Assembly: GCA_016785015.1 (NCBI GenBank)
Contig: JADHTJ010000005.1
Span: 1-64,000, forward strand
From: Anaerolineales bacterium
GTDB lineage: Bacteria; Chloroflexota; Anaerolineae; Anaerolineales; UBA11858
Direction of reading: 5' to 3'
Length of the DNA stretch: 64,000 nt
Shown: in pieces, positions 9,049 to 19,800 of the stretch
Position numbering within the stretch: position 1 is the stretch's first letter
How the letters are laid out: the number at the start of each line of letters is the position of its first letter
The notes under the pieces: generated by a model
Told to the model about the DNA's origin: nothing
Seen by the model: the letters and a program-made list of their open reading frames with translations, nothing else
Databases searched by the model: none
Program-made: the position numbers and the translations under genes

Positions 9049-9885
9049 ATGAACTCCACCATTGCAATCCTGACTGATTTTGGCTCTCAAGACCCCTTCG
9101 TGGGCATTATGAAAGGAGTCATTGCGGCGATCAATCCCCCTGTACAACTGATCGATCTAAACAATCAAATTCCACCCGGCGACATTCAAAGAGCAGCATT
9201 CACTTTGTGGCAATCGCGGGATTATTTTTCGCAAGGAACAATTTTTCTCACCGTGATAGACCCGGGGGTGGGAACCCATCGCCGCCCGGTCATTGTCATG
9301 GCAGATGGTTATGTTTTTGTGGGTCCAGACAATGGTGTCTTCAGTTTCATTTTGGGGGATGACTGGCAAGCCTGGCAGTTAGCCAATGCTGACTTGATGC
9401 TATCAAATCCGGGGAATACTTTCCATGGCAGGGATATTTTTGCACCTGGCGCGGCACATGCATCGCGCGGGATTCCTGGCCCAGAGTTTGGAAAAGCAAT
9501 TCTTGATTTAGTGATGCTTGCAGCACCCAAACTTGAATCTCTGTCTCCAGGCATATTGCGCGGGGAAATCCTTCACGCCGATCATTTCGGCAACCTGCTC
9601 ACTAGCCTGGGAAAATTGGTTCCTGCTGTAAATAGAAAATGGAAATTCACACCTTGGGTTGGAGAATCCCAATCACAAATATTGAATGCTTCAAATACAT
9701 CTGTCAAACTCCCTAATGGCAGGGAACTCCCTTGGGTAAATACATTTGGTGAAATACCCAAAAATGAATGCGCAGTTTTAGTCGGCAGCAGCGGATTGAT
9801 TGAAATCGTTGCCAACCGTCAGAATGCCGCTGAAATGTTAGAATTATCAGGTGGTGAATGTATTGTGCTCGAATCATCTACCTGA
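9049..9885 (+). CDS. SAM hydroxide adenosyltransferase (SAM hydrolase, DUF62 family)
   Basis: Enzyme of the fluorinase/duf62 superfamily that, in characterised prokaryotic members, hydrolyses S-adenosylmethionine to adenosine and methionine. N-terminal ILTDFGSQDPFVGIMKGVI carries the conserved Asp and substrate-binding region, followed by TVIDPGVGTHRRPVIV and FVGPDNGVFS. The C-terminal domain contains HADHFGNLLTSL, a typical feature. The reading frame is open far upstream, but that stretch is antisense to the prepilin peptidase gene; ATG 9049 fits the family start and gives 278 residues. It is preceded by a perfect TATAAT rather than a ribosome binding site. Confidence 0.9.
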   Translation: MNSTIAILTDFGSQDPFVGIMKGVIAAINPPVQLIDLNNQIPPGDIQRAAFTLWQSRDYFSQGTIFLTVIDPGVGTHRRPVIVMADGYVFVGPDNGVFSFILGDDWQAWQLANADLMLSNPGNTFHGRDIFAPGAAHASRGIPGPEFGKAILDLVMLAAPKLESLSPGILRGEILHADHFGNLLTSLGKLVPAVNRKWKFTPWVGESQSQILNASNTSVKLPNGRELPWVNTFGEIPKNECAVLVGSSGLIEIVANRQNAAEMLELSGGECIVLESST

Positions 9886-9950
9886 AGTTTCAGTTCAGAA
9901 ATTTCTATCACGATTTTTTATAAGTGGTCTCCGGAAAGTTCTTTAATAAC

Positions 9951-10079
9951 CTGTCATTCTGAACCCCGTCGCCGAAGGCGTGCCTGTGGCAAGGGGTGAC
10001 ACTTGCACCTGCGCTGCAAGTGCAGGTGAGAATCTCTATCCGAAGGGCAGGAGACTCTCCGCTTTGCTCAGAGTGACAG
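9951..10079. repeat. palindromic intergenic repeat with GTCATTCTGA-type ends
   Basis: The ends CTGTCATTCTGA (9951-9962) and TCAGAGTGACAG (10068-10079) are inverted copies with one mismatch. Inside lies a second palindrome around ACTTGCACCTGC and GCAAGTGCAGGT. A related element with similar ends is at 63491-63569. It fills part of the 476-base gap before murA and carries no ORF. Confidence 0.75.
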
Positions 10080-10091
10080 ATTTTTCAGGTA

Positions 10092-10230
10092 CTTTCCGAT
10101 AAATACTAAGTGCGTAGCGGTTTGTGCTTTGAAATAAAATGAGCAAAATTTATCGCTACGCTTGAGCAGATTTCGGTTTGAGCTTGCGTTTTATTTCAAA
10201 AATCTTTCCGAAATCTACTTAATAAGCGAA
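10092..10230. repeat. interleaved inverted repeats upstream of murA
   Basis: GCGTAGCG (10112-10119) pairs with CGCTACGC (10154-10161), and TTTGAAATAAAA (10128-10139) pairs with TTTTATTTCAAA (10189-10200). The two pairs interleave rather than nest. Similar CTTTCCGA-starting stretches flank the block on both sides (near 10092 and 10205), as imperfect direct repeats. The remaining bases up to the murA start at 10362 show no clear feature. Confidence 0.6.
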
Positions 10231-10361
10231 TGACATGAGCAAAAGGCAAATTCAACAAATCATTCATGCTGTAGATGGTATTCTTTTTTATTCGTGATTT
10301 CCTTTTGGATGATCGTTTTAGTACCACTGGCTAGAAAACAACACAGCAACCGGAGATACCA

Positions 10362-11651
10362 ATGGAATATTTTAAAATCCGCGGCGGGAAACCGCTCCAA
10401 GGCGAGATAACCCCCTCAGGAAATAAAAATGCAGCTCTGCCCCTCTTGGCAGCTTGTCTACTAACGGATGAGCCAGTCATTATGCACAATGTGCCAGAAA
10501 TTCGCGATGTTTTGGCGATGCGCGATTTATTGGTCAGCCTGGGGGTAGGGATTGAAACCGTAGCGGACCACACCTGGCGCATTCATGCCAAAGAGATCCG
10601 GCCTGCGGATTTGGATCCTCAGATGTGCCGCCAAATTCGCGCCTCGATCTTACTCGCTGGACCCATGATCGCCCGCGCTGGTGAACTTCACCTACCACCC
10701 CCTGGGGGAGATGTAATTGGTCGCCGTAGAGTTGACACGCACATATTGGCGCTTGAAGCCTTGGGGGCACAAATTGAATATGACCGCACGGAACGCGTCT
10801 TCCACTTTATATCGGATGGATTAACAGGGAACGGGATCCTCTTAGATGAAGCCAGCGTTACAGCCACCGAAAATGCGATCATGGCCGCGGCAACTGCCTC
10901 TGGCAGGACCATATTGCACAATGCAGCTTCTGAACCCCATGTTCAGGAATTGTGCAAATTAATCAATGCCTTAGGTGGAAATATCTCGAATATTGGATCA
11001 AATACTCTGCATATAGAAGGCGTTCCCAAACTCAGCGGCGGTGAATTTACTATCGGACCAGATTATTTAGAGGTCGTCAGTTTCATCGGCGCGGCGGTGG
11101 TCACAGGAGGATCAATCCGAATTCGAAATGCCGGTCCAGAATACCTTGATATGGTGCGTTTGGTCTTTCGCCGCATGGGGGTTGAATGGGAAGTTGAAGG
11201 GAATGACATCATCGTTCCTGCAGATCAAAAATTGATCATCGAGCCCGATATCGGCCATGCTATCCCACAAATCAATGTCATGCCCTGGCCAGCATTCCCT
11301 ACTGACCTGATGAGCATTGCCATCGTCATAGCCACACAGGCTCAAGGTTCGATTTTGCTGCATGATTGGATGTATGAGGGCCGCATGTATTTTACGGATA
11401 AGCTATCGGGGATGGGCGCACAAATTGTTTTATGTGATCCCCACCGTTGTATCGTTCTAGGACCATCAAAGCTGATCGGGGAAACTGTAGAAAGCCCAGA
11501 TATTCGCGCCGGGTTAGCGTTGGTGTTGGCTGCACTGGCCGCCGATGGAGAATCGATTATTCGCAACGTCAGCCAGATTGATCGCGGTTATGAGCGCATT
11601 GAAGAAAAATTGCGCTTATTAGGAGCTGATATCGAACGGCTTTCTGAGTAA
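10362..11651 (+). CDS. murA: UDP-N-acetylglucosamine 1-carboxyvinyltransferase MurA
   Basis: Cytoplasmic enzyme that transfers enolpyruvate from PEP to UDP-GlcNAc, the first committed step of peptidoglycan synthesis. The catalytic Lys is in TPSGNKNAALPLL (about residue 22). The loop that normally reads PGGCxIGxRPVDLH here reads PPGGDVIGRRRVDTH, so the active-site Cys (Cys115 in E. coli) is Asp. That change is known in Mycobacterium and Chlamydia MurA, where it makes the enzyme insensitive to fosfomycin. Length 429 and both inverted alpha/beta domains look complete. It is followed by a terminator shared with the convergent thioredoxin gene. Confidence 0.95.
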   Translation: MEYFKIRGGKPLQGEITPSGNKNAALPLLAACLLTDEPVIMHNVPEIRDVLAMRDLLVSLGVGIETVADHTWRIHAKEIRPADLDPQMCRQIRASILLAGPMIARAGELHLPPPGGDVIGRRRVDTHILALEALGAQIEYDRTERVFHFISDGLTGNGILLDEASVTATENAIMAAATASGRTILHNAASEPHVQELCKLINALGGNISNIGSNTLHIEGVPKLSGGEFTIGPDYLEVVSFIGAAVVTGGSIRIRNAGPEYLDMVRLVFRRMGVEWEVEGNDIIVPADQKLIIEPDIGHAIPQINVMPWPAFPTDLMSIAIVIATQAQGSILLHDWMYEGRMYFTDKLSGMGAQIVLCDPHRCIVLGPSKLIGETVESPDIRAGLALVLAALAADGESIIRNVSQIDRGYERIEEKLRLLGADIERLSE

Positions 11652-11668
11652 ATCATCATTTCTACACC

Positions 11669-11705
11669 AAAAACAGGATGCGAAAATAGATTGCATCCTG
11701 TTTTT
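11669..11705. terminator. bidirectional intrinsic terminator
   Basis: Perfect hairpin AAAAACAGGATGC / GCATCCTGTTTTT (11669-11681 and 11693-11705), with A and T tracts on the two sides. It serves murA on the plus strand and the thioredoxin gene on the minus strand. Confidence 0.9.
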
Positions 11706-11764
11706 GATTCTCCAACACTGCCTTTAAAGAAGGCGTTGGTCAGTAAGAAATTTAATTGAATTAC

Positions 11765-12115
11765 TTAGTTTTCAGCTGTTTCGACGACATTCAAGAACTG
11801 GTCAAGGGTGGTTCGCAGCATAGGTTCAGGCATCGCACCAACTTGCGTATGCACAACTTTACCACCAGCGACGAATAACATCGTAGGGATACCTTGAACG
11901 TTAAATTTCATCGCCCATTCGGGATCTTCATCGGTGTTGACTTTGGCAATGACAACTTTTCCAGCATATTCTGTGGCCAGCTTGTCTAAAATCGGCGCCA
12001 CCATACGGCAGGGTCCACACCAGGGAGCCCAAAAATCAACCACGACGGGCAGTTCAGACTGCATAACAGTCTTTTCAAAAGCATCATCGGTTACGTGAAT
12101 AGGTTCGCTAGTCAT
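11765..12115 (-). CDS. trxA: thioredoxin
   Basis: Thiol-disulfide oxidoreductase of 116 residues with the canonical active site WAPWCGPCRM and the cis-Pro region VQGIPTMLF. It reduces disulfides in cytosolic proteins with electrons from thioredoxin reductase, which is not encoded here. The start at 12115 is chosen because GGAG lies six bases upstream; a TTG twelve bases earlier would include this site. The OsmC gene lies 58 bases upstream on the same strand, so the two probably form a redox/peroxide-defence unit. Confidence 0.95.
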   Translation of the reverse strand: MTSEPIHVTDDAFEKTVMQSELPVVVDFWAPWCGPCRMVAPILDKLATEYAGKVVIAKVNTDEDPEWAMKFNVQGIPTMLFVAGGKVVHTQVGAMPEPMLRTTLDQFLNVVETAEN

Positions 12116-12173
12116 AATTTTCTCCAAAAAAATAAATCACCACTCTGTGAGTGTTTGGTTTTTGTTTACTGGC

Positions 12174-12605
12174 TTATGCTTCTTCGCCAGGGGATAGGAT
12201 ACGATAGGAAGATTTTATCTCAGCAGTCTTAGCCAACATTGCACTGGCTGAACAATATTTTTCTTCCGACAACTCAATGGCCTGCTCCAGAGCTTTCTCG
12301 CTCAAGCCTTCACCCCAGAAAAGATACTCTATCTCAATCTGGTCGAATACCATAGGGTAGGTGTCAACGCGCTTGCCACGCACGTTAATCTTCAAATCCT
12401 GCATTGGTTGTTGTTTCTTTTCCAAGATCATAGCTACATCATAACCGGTGCAGCCTGCCAATCCGACTAAAAGCAATTCCATGGGACCAACACCAGGCTT
12501 ACCATTGATTTCGCCCATTTGGACGCTGCCCCCAGCGCTATTCTTACCAATGAAGGTTGTAGAACCTTTCCATTCCGCAGTTACTTCTTTCCAATCAGCA
12601 CTCAT
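12174..12605 (-). CDS. OsmC/Ohr family protein
   Basis: A 143-residue OsmC-fold protein of the YhfA-like subgroup. The redox-active cysteines expected for the family are in LLVGLAGCTGYDVAMIL and SEEKYCSASAML. Members reduce organic hydroperoxides or are of unknown activity. Strong ribosome binding site AAGGAG precedes the ATG. It is upstream of, and co-directional with, the thioredoxin gene, which fits a thiol-peroxidase role but does not prove it. Confidence 0.88.
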   Translation of the reverse strand: MSADWKEVTAEWKGSTTFIGKNSAGGSVQMGEINGKPGVGPMELLLVGLAGCTGYDVAMILEKKQQPMQDLKINVRGKRVDTYPMVFDQIEIEYLFWGEGLSEKALEQAIELSEEKYCSASAMLAKTAEIKSSYRILSPGEEA

Positions 12606-12703
12606 AGAATTTTTATCTCCTTCATAGGTTTAGATGCAGATCTTGATAAATGGTTACAATCAAATATCCCATTTTTTTATACGGACTTACTCGGAAGTAT
12701 AGC

Positions 12704-12731
12704 ATGACAAGATATCAATGTCAGGTATAAT
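12704..12731 (+). promoter_or_regulatory. promoter of scpA, start-proximal
   Basis: ATGACA (12704-12709), a 16-base spacer and a perfect TATAAT (12726-12731). The -10 ends seven bases before ATG 12739, so the transcript would begin at or next to the start codon. This favours ATG 12739 over the in-frame ATG 12718, which lies inside the promoter. Confidence 0.6.
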
Positions 12732-12738
12732 CACGGGC

Positions 12739-13518
12739 ATGAAATTCGACTTCGCTACCCAGCAAATGGGTGATTATAAAGTCGTAACGCCCGTCTTCGA
12801 GGGGCCTCTTGACCTTCTACTGCAACTCATCGAGCAAGCAGAACTAGACATCACCAAGCTTGCCCTCGCCCAGGTTACGGATCAGTATCTGTCACATATT
12901 CGCGATATGCAAGAACAAGAACCTGAAGAGGTTTCTGCTTTTCTCGTCATCGCGGCGAAATTACTGCAAATCAAATCTGAAGCGTTGCTACCACGGCCGC
13001 CCGTCCGCGATGAGGGTGAAGAAGACCCCGGAGAAGCACTAGCCCGACAACTATTAGCGTATAAAAAATTCAAAGAAATCGCCGACACTTTAGAACAGCG
13101 CGAATCAGAAGGTTTACGCTCTTATCTTCGCCTGGCGGCACCCCCAAAAGTGCAGGAAAAAGTTGATTTTGGAGAATTCACAATAACAGATTTGTATGCC
13201 CTGGCGGAAGAAGTATTTTCCCAAATTGATGATCGACCCGAACTTGGGACTGTGGTATCCGTCCCTCGGGTGACCATCAGAAAGAAAATCGATCAAATCG
13301 TCAAAACTCTTAGCAAAGGCAATCGTAGCTCATTTAGCCAAATTTTGGGGGAGCAGCGCACCCGTCTTGATGTGGTGGTTACCTTCCTGGCTATACTGGA
13401 ACTGATCAAACGTCATTTCGTGCGCGCCACGCAGGATACGCTATTTAGCGAGATTAACTTGGAAGCAGGTAACGGCTGGGATGATGAAGTCGATTTTGAA
13501 CTGGAATTCGGAGAGTAA
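12739..13518 (+). CDS. scpA: segregation and condensation protein A
   Basis: Kleisin subunit of the bacterial SMC-ScpAB condensin. The N-terminal SMC-neck-binding region reads [26 protein letters not shown], a family hallmark, followed by [20 protein letters not shown]. The C-terminal winged-helix part ([20 protein letters not shown]) binds the SMC head. At 259 residues it is complete. The start at 12739 is preferred because a good promoter overlaps the alternative at 12718. scpB, often adjacent in other genomes, is not next to it here; a terminator follows directly. Confidence 0.93.
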   Translation: MKFDFATQQMGDYKVVTPVFEGPLDLLLQLIEQAELDITKLALAQVTDQYLSHIRDMQEQEPEEVSAFLVIAAKLLQIKSEALLPRPPVRDEGEEDPGEALARQLLAYKKFKEIADTLEQRESEGLRSYLRLAAPPKVQEKVDFGEFTITDLYALAEEVFSQIDDRPELGTVVSVPRVTIRKKIDQIVKTLSKGNRSSFSQILGEQRTRLDVVVTFLAILELIKRHFVRATQDTLFSEINLEAGNGWDDEVDFELEFGE

Positions 13519-13571
13519 CCAGTAAGAATACTATCATTCGGCGACTCATTACAATTGAAGATTATCTGAAG

Positions 13572-13597
13572 CCCGAACAAATCTGTTCGGGTCTTTT
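13572..13597 (+). terminator. intrinsic terminator after scpA
   Basis: CCCGAACA (13572-13579) and TGTTCGGG (13584-13591) with a four-base loop, followed by TCTTTTT. Confidence 0.9.
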
Positions 13598-13622
13598 TGT
13601 AACTGTTCCAACTGAGGTTAAA

Positions 13623-15683
13623 ATGCCCAACCGACTCGCCAATGAAAATTCCCCCTATTTATTGCAACATGCTGAAAATCCCGTTGACTGGTATCCCTGG
13701 GGAGAAGAAGCTCTCGAGAAAGCCAATACCGAGGATAAGCCCATATTCTTGAGCGTCGGCTACGCCGCCTGCCATTGGTGTCATGTCATGGAACATGAAT
13801 CTTTCGAAGACCCTGAGACCGCAGCGTTGATGAATGAACACTTCGTCAATATCAAAGTCGACCGCGAGGAACGCCCAGATATTGACAACATCTATATGCA
13901 AGCCGTCGTTGCGATGACCGGGCAGGGTGGCTGGCCGATGAGCGTATTCCTTACTCCTGATGGTCAACCCTTCTATGGCGGAACTTATTTTCCACCAGAA
14001 CCGCGCTACCGCATGCCTTCCTTTAAAGATGTGCTACACAGTGTGGAGCGCATATGGAGAGAGGATCGAGAAAAACTCCTCGAAAGCGGCGAAAAAATTA
14101 CTGCCCATCTGAAAGCAACGGGCGAATCTCACAATGCGGGTGGAGAAATTAACCCGTCAATTCTCAGTGAGGCAGCCATGCGCCTGGCACAGGCATACGA
14201 TTGGAAGAATGGTGGCTGGGGTCAAGCCCCAAAATTTCCGCAACCGATGGCCATCGAATTCTTGCTCCGACAGGCTTCTCGGGGGGATCGCATGGCATTA
14301 GATATGACTAATCACGCATTAAAATCCATGGCCAAAGGCGGCATGTATGATGTAGCCGGGGGCGGCTTTGCGCGTTACAGTGTGGACGACTTTTGGCTGG
14401 TGCCCCACTTTGAAAAGATGCTCTACGACAATGCTCAACTGGCATTGGCATATTTACATGCATATTTGATCACTGCTGACGAGGAATTCCGCCGCGTGTG
14501 CGAGGAGACATTAGATTTCGTCCTGCGCGAAATGACGCATCCAGAAGGCGGCTTCTACTCAAGTTTAGATGCCGATTCTGAAGGAGAAGAGGGCAAGTTC
14601 TATGTCTGGACATCTGAGGAGATTCAAGCTGTCATCTCCGACCCCGAAGACTCTAGATTATTCCTGGCCGCTTATGGGGTTACGCAGCAAGGGAATTTCG
14701 AGGGACATACTGTCTTACAGCGTGTATTAGATGATGACCAAATTGCCGAGGAATTCGGCTTACCCATAGAAGAAGTGCCCAAAAAGTTGGCTGAGATACA
14801 CGCGCTGCTGCTGGAAAAACGCACCGAGCGAATCCGGCCTGGGACCGATGACAAAGTTTTAGTGTCCTGGAATGGGTTGATGCTATCAGCTTTCGCTGAG
14901 GCTGGGCGCTATCTGAAACGACCTGACTACGTAGAGACTGCTATCCGCAACGCGGACTTTTTGCTGACTGCATTACATCCAGATGATCGTCTCTTACGCA
15001 GTTGGCGAGACGGCAAAGCGCGCTACAACGGTTATCTCGAAGATTATGCTGCCATGATTTTGGGTCTGTTGGCGCTATACCAGAGCGACCCAAATCCGCG
15101 GTGGTTCAGCAGTGCCAGCGAGTTAGCCATTGAGATGATAACGCGTTTCCGCGACCCCGATGGGGGCTTCTTCGACACGCGCGACGATCACGAAAAATTG
15201 CTTTACCGCCCCAAAGATCTCCAAGACAACGCTGTCCCATCGGGCAACGCACTGGCCGCGCTGGCTCTCTTACAGTTGAGCGCATTTGAACTCAACCTCG
15301 AGTGGCGCGACATGGCTGAGGCCATGATGGCAAAGATGGGAGGAAATTTAGCGCGCTACCCAACAGGTTTTGGGCAATGGCTGATCGCCGCAGATTTCGC
15401 GCTTGGACCGGTAAATGAAGTTGCTATCATTGGTGATTCGGAATCCGCTCAAACCCAGGCTTTGGTAGAAATGCTTTGGAAACAGTATCAGCCCCATTTG
15501 GTAGCAGCCATCTCGGAGGAAAAAAATAACCTGGAAGGTGTTGAAAACCTTCCAGGTTTCCCGAAATTACTCGAAAACCGCGGCTTGTTCAACGATCAAT
15601 CCACCGCATATGTCTGTCAGGGATTCGTTTGCCAGCAGCCAGTCAACACGCCTGAAGAACTTGCGGAACAGCTAAACAATTAG
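13623..15683 (+). CDS. YyaL/SSP411-type protein with thioredoxin-like domain (DUF255)
   Basis: Large 686-residue protein of the DUF255 family, related to mammalian SPATA20. The N-terminal thioredoxin-like domain (about 1-165) carries [15 protein letters not shown], a CxxC motif, and [15 protein letters not shown]. The rest is an alpha/alpha-barrel resembling sugar epimerases and six-hairpin glycosidases ([29 protein letters not shown]). Function is not established for bacterial members. GAGG five bases before ATG 13623 supports the start. Near the C-terminus, residues about 636-646 ([11 protein letters not shown]) are encoded by a perfect palindrome. Its 3' end overlaps the convergent xth gene by 12 bases. 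Confidence 0.9.
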   Translation: MPNRLANENSPYLLQHAENPVDWYPWGEEALEKANTEDKPIFLSVGYAACHWCHVMEHESFEDPETAALMNEHFVNIKVDREERPDIDNIYMQAVVAMTGQGGWPMSVFLTPDGQPFYGGTYFPPEPRYRMPSFKDVLHSVERIWREDREKLLESGEKITAHLKATGESHNAGGEINPSILSEAAMRLAQAYDWKNGGWGQAPKFPQPMAIEFLLRQASRGDRMALDMTNHALKSMAKGGMYDVAGGGFARYSVDDFWLVPHFEKMLYDNAQLALAYLHAYLITADEEFRRVCEETLDFVLREMTHPEGGFYSSLDADSEGEEGKFYVWTSEEIQAVISDPEDSRLFLAAYGVTQQGNFEGHTVLQRVLDDDQIAEEFGLPIEEVPKKLAEIHALLLEKRTERIRPGTDDKVLVSWNGLMLSAFAEAGRYLKRPDYVETAIRNADFLLTALHPDDRLLRSWRDGKARYNGYLEDYAAMILGLLALYQSDPNPRWFSSASELAIEMITRFRDPDGGFFDTRDDHEKLLYRPKDLQDNAVPSGNALAALALLQLSAFELNLEWRDMAEAMMAKMGGNLARYPTGFGQWLIAADFALGPVNEVAIIGDSESAQTQALVEMLWKQYQPHLVAAISEEKNNLEGVENLPGFPKLLENRGLFNDQSTAYVCQGFVCQQPVNTPEELAEQLNN
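15528..15558. repeat. palindrome inside the YyaL-type gene
   Basis: AACCTGGAAGGT (15528-15539) and ACCTTCCAGGTT (15547-15558) form a perfect 12-bp inverted repeat with a 7-base centre, in frame and without a stop. It resembles a mobile intergenic palindrome rather than conserved coding sequence. Confidence 0.8.
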
Positions 15684-16433
15684 CGTCACTGGGCAGTGGT
15701 CGGAACCCAGCACATCGTCATGGATGATCACATCTTGAACGCGCGCCATGAGGCTCTCACTGACTAAGAAGTAATCTAAGCGCCAGCCGGTATTATTCTG
15801 GCGGGCATTACCCCAATTTGACCACCAGGTATATTGCTCCCGTTCTGGATAAAGAACGCGGAAAGCATCCCCAAAGCCATGCTCTAGATATTTGTCCACC
15901 CAGGCGCGCTCCTCGGGAAGAAAACCCGTAGACTTTTTGTTTTGGCGGTGATTTTTGAGATCTATCTCCTGATGCGAAGTATTGAAATCACCACAGATGA
16001 TAATTTGTTCGCCCGCAGCATGCAGCGAGTCGACCAAGTCTAATAGATGAGCGTAAAACTCTAGCTTGTAATCCACCCGGCTGTGATCACGGCTGCCATT
16101 GGGGAAATAAATATTAAAAAGAGTGAATTCTTCAAAACGGGTTTGAACCACGCGACCTTCGTTATCGAAGCGTTCCTCCCCCATACCCTTTCGTGATTCC
16201 AATGGCTCAATTTGACAAAATGTCGCCACACCACTGTAACCCGGTTTTTGGGCAGAATTCCACTCGGCATGAACCCTTTCCAGTGGGGCTCGCTGCTCCT
16301 CTGTGATTTGATCGGGTCGAGCGCGGATCTCTTGCAAACATAATACATCGGGATTGTAAGTATCCCACCAATCTGCAGCTCCCTTACGCAAGGCAGCACG
16401 CAAGCCATTGACATTCCAGGTTGTGATTCGCAA
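15672..16433 (-). CDS. xth: exodeoxyribonuclease III
   Basis: Mg2+-dependent AP endonuclease/3'-5' exonuclease of the ExoIII family, acting in base-excision repair. Motifs: [25 protein letters not shown] (metal-binding Glu), [20 protein letters not shown] (catalytic Tyr region), [16 protein letters not shown] (Asp/Asn pair), [21 protein letters not shown] and the terminal GSDHCPVTL with the catalytic His. Length 253 is normal and the gene is complete. Its last 12 bases overlap the convergent YyaL-type gene. Confidence 0.95.
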   Translation of the reverse strand: MRITTWNVNGLRAALRKGAADWWDTYNPDVLCLQEIRARPDQITEEQRAPLERVHAEWNSAQKPGYSGVATFCQIEPLESRKGMGEERFDNEGRVVQTRFEEFTLFNIYFPNGSRDHSRVDYKLEFYAHLLDLVDSLHAAGEQIIICGDFNTSHQEIDLKNHRQNKKSTGFLPEERAWVDKYLEHGFGDAFRVLYPEREQYTWWSNWGNARQNNTGWRLDYFLVSESLMARVQDVIIHDDVLGSDHCPVTLIV

Positions 16434-16821
16434 TTTATTTCTCCTTGGGTGCTGTTCACAAAATTGTACCGCGTATAGTATTCATTCTGAACATCCACCA
16501 ACTATCATTGATTACTTTTCTCACCAGATACCAAATACCAGGGCAATCGCATTTGGAAATAGCAATTATGGATGAGAAAGGTCAAAACAGCCTTTCGGGT
16601 AGCGAGCCAACCGCGTTGGCGGCAGGATCAGACAAAACAAAGTTTGCCAGATTCACCCAACGCGGTTGGGCTACTGACCCAGAGAGACATTTTATCGTGA
16701 AAAAAAACCATATGCAATCGCCCTGTACCAAATACTGGGGAGTGGTCACTGGCAGTGCAAAGCATGGTATAACTAAACTATCAAACGCCCAAACTATCCA
16801 ACCATCCATCAATTTGCTCCC
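16434..16821. other. 388-base gap with a 20-bp inverted repeat
   Basis: The gap between xth and the GH13 gene holds imperfect inverted arms at 16599-16619 (core CCAACCGCGTTGG) and 16657-16674 (core CCAACGCGGTTGGGCTAC). Both arm cores are themselves nearly palindromic. A possible -10 TATAAC lies near 16767. The short ORFs here have no recognisable coding character. Confidence 0.6.
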
Positions 16822-19800
16822 ATGCCCCAATTTGAATTCCACATCTCCCGCAAATCTCGAGAGAGATATCATTTTTCAGACACCCTATATGCATTAAGCG
16901 GCAACGTCATCTTTGCCGATTTTCACGCCGTACGCACCTTCGCCCAGAGGATGAACGACCAGCGGGATTTGATCCGCTTCCCAGAGCAGGCAGTCAAGGC
17001 CGGACAGATCAATGCCATGGGTCTGATCGATGAACTACTGCATTACATGGCACGACAATACCGTTTGCAAGTCAATCCACAGGCGTTAGAGAAAGCCTTG
17101 TCATGGTTAGATACCAAATTGGGAAAAGAAAAAGTTGACCATGCTCTGCGCCGTTTCACCGATGAATTTCCCCCTCTGGCCGTATACCGTGGCGAAAGCG
17201 CCATCGATGAATATTTGTGGGGTCGCACGGATGGCCTGCTCAACCGCCACATCGCTCTCGAAGAACTGCTCATGCTCTGGCTGGCAAACGCCAATCCGGC
17301 CTTCTCACCCTATCAGGAACTCTTCGACGACAGTAATCTAGAAAAACACACTATTTACCCAAAGATCATCAAGCAATTGGACGAATTCTTCGAAACCCAG
17401 CCCACCTTCGGACCTGAAAATCTAACCTTTATCAATTTATTGCGCGCCCCCGCATTGGCATCGCCGCGCTCTCTCTCGGGTCAATTGGAATATATCCAAA
17501 AGCGCTGGACTACGACACTGGGCGAATATCTTCAACGATTGCTCAAAAGTATTGATTTCATTAAAGAAGAAGAAAAAACCATTTTCTTCGGACCCGGTCC
17601 AGCGCACATCCCAGAGTACAAAACTAGTTCACAAGATTATCCAGAAGAGGAGCGTTTCAGTCCAGACAGCGACTGGATGCCGCGGTTGGTACTGCTTGCC
17701 AAGAATGCTTACGTTTGGCTGGATCAGTTGACCAAAGAGTACCATCGCGAGGTCAAACGGCTTGATCAGGTTCCTGATGAAGAACTCGATAAATTATCCC
17801 AATGGGGCATTTCTGGCCTTTGGTTGATCGGCTTGTGGGAGCGTAGCCCTGCCTCCCAACGGATCAAACAACTCTGCGGCAACCCAGATGCTGTTTCTTC
17901 AGCGTACTCTCTATTCGATTATGTCATTGCCAACGATCTCGGCGGCGAAGAGGCTTATCTCAACCTGCGCAGTCGCGCCTGGAAGCGCGGTATTCGCCTG
18001 GCAGCCGACATGGTGCCCAATCACGTGGGCATTTATTCAAAATGGGTCGTCGAACATCCCGATTGGTTTGTCTCTTTAGATCATTCTCCTTTCCCTACCT
18101 ATACATTTGATGGTGAGAACCTCTCCCACGATGAGCGCGTGGGCATTCACCTGGAAGATCATTACTACTCCCGCAGCGACGCTGCTGTCGTCTTCAAGCG
18201 CGTTGATCAATGGACTGGCGATACCAATTTCGTCTACCATGGCAACGATGGTACTGCCATGCCCTGGAATGATACTGCTCAGTTGAATTTTCTCAACCCT
18301 GAAGTGCGCGAGGAAGTTATACAGACGATCCTGCATGTGGCGCGCAAATTCCCTATCATCCGCTTCGATGCGGCCATGACTTTGGCCAAGAAGCATTTTC
18401 AACGCTTGTGGTTCCCACAGCCTGGCACTGGGGGCGATATCCCCTCTCGTGCTGAGTATGGTCTCACTCGCCAGCAATTCGACGAAGCAATCCCCATGGA
18501 ATTTTGGCGCGAGGTTGTTGACCGCGTTGCGCAGGAAATCCCAGACACACTGCTTTTGGCTGAAGCTTTCTGGATGATGGAAGGCTACTTCGTGCGCACG
18601 TTAGGCATGCACCGCGTTTATAACAGCGCCTTCATGAATATGCTGCGCGACGAAAAAAACGCCGAATATCGCCAGTTGATTAAGAACACCCTGGAGTTCG
18701 ATCCCCAGATTCTCAAGCGTTATGTCAACTTCATGAACAACCCCGACGAAGAGACGGCCATTGAGCAATTCGGCAGCGATGACAAATATTTTGGCGTCTG
18801 CAGCATGATGGCTACCTTGCCCGGCCTTCCAATGTTCGGCCACGGACAAGTGGAGGGCTACCATGAGAAATATGGCATGGAATATCACCGTGCCTATTGG
18901 GAAGAATACCCTGACACCCATCTGGTATCGCGTCACGAACGCGAGATCTTTCCCCTCTTACATCGGCGGGGCCAATTCGCCGAAGTAGAACACTTTTTGC
19001 TCTACGATTTTTATTCACCTGAAGGACGTGTCGATGAAAACGTATTTGCGTATTCAAATCGCACTGGCGGTAAACCGTCGCTGGTTATTTATCAAAACCG
19101 TTGGGCAGATATTAGCGGCTGGATAAAAACTTCCGCAGCCTTCAAAGACAAAGCAAAAGATCAATTACTACGAACCCACCTGGGGGACGGTCTTGGGTTG
19201 AAGAATCACAAAGATACCTTCACAATTTTCCGAGATCAAATCAGCAACTTAGAATACATCCGCAGCAACCATGATATCCACGAAAACGGTATCTTTATTG
19301 AGCTTGGAGCATACAAATATCATATCTTCCTCGATTTCAGAGAAGTTGATGACAACGAGTGGGGTCAGTACGCTCAACTCAACGAATACCTGAAAGGCCG
19401 CGGCGTTCCTGATATGGAAGAGGCCATGAAAGAAATCCTGCTCCAGCCGCTGCATTACCCCTTCCGTGAACTTGTCAACCCGGGCATGTTCGAGTGGCTG
19501 TTGGAAAACCGTTTTCACGTTGACACGTTCAAACGTTCCCACGTCACAACAATCAGAGACGAGGTTGAACAGAAGATACTTCGCCTGTTAGGTGAAATCG
19601 CGGGGATGATCGAGGTCGAATTTGACGAAAAGGTTTTGGCGGGGGAAGTTTGCGGGAAATTAGAATCCGCTTTGGGGTTGGTTCAAATCCCCAAACAATT
19701 ACCCGCTTCCAAAGGGGTCGATTTGGACTCCGTTCTGGAGTGGCTCGATCCTTCTGATGAAGATATAGCCTTTTGGGGAACAATATTCGGCTGGCTGTTC

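Noticed and set aside
16445-16897. Plus-strand ORF of 150 aa between xth and the GH13 gene
   Set aside because: It spans the inverted repeat, overlaps the GH13 start in another frame, and shows no coding character.
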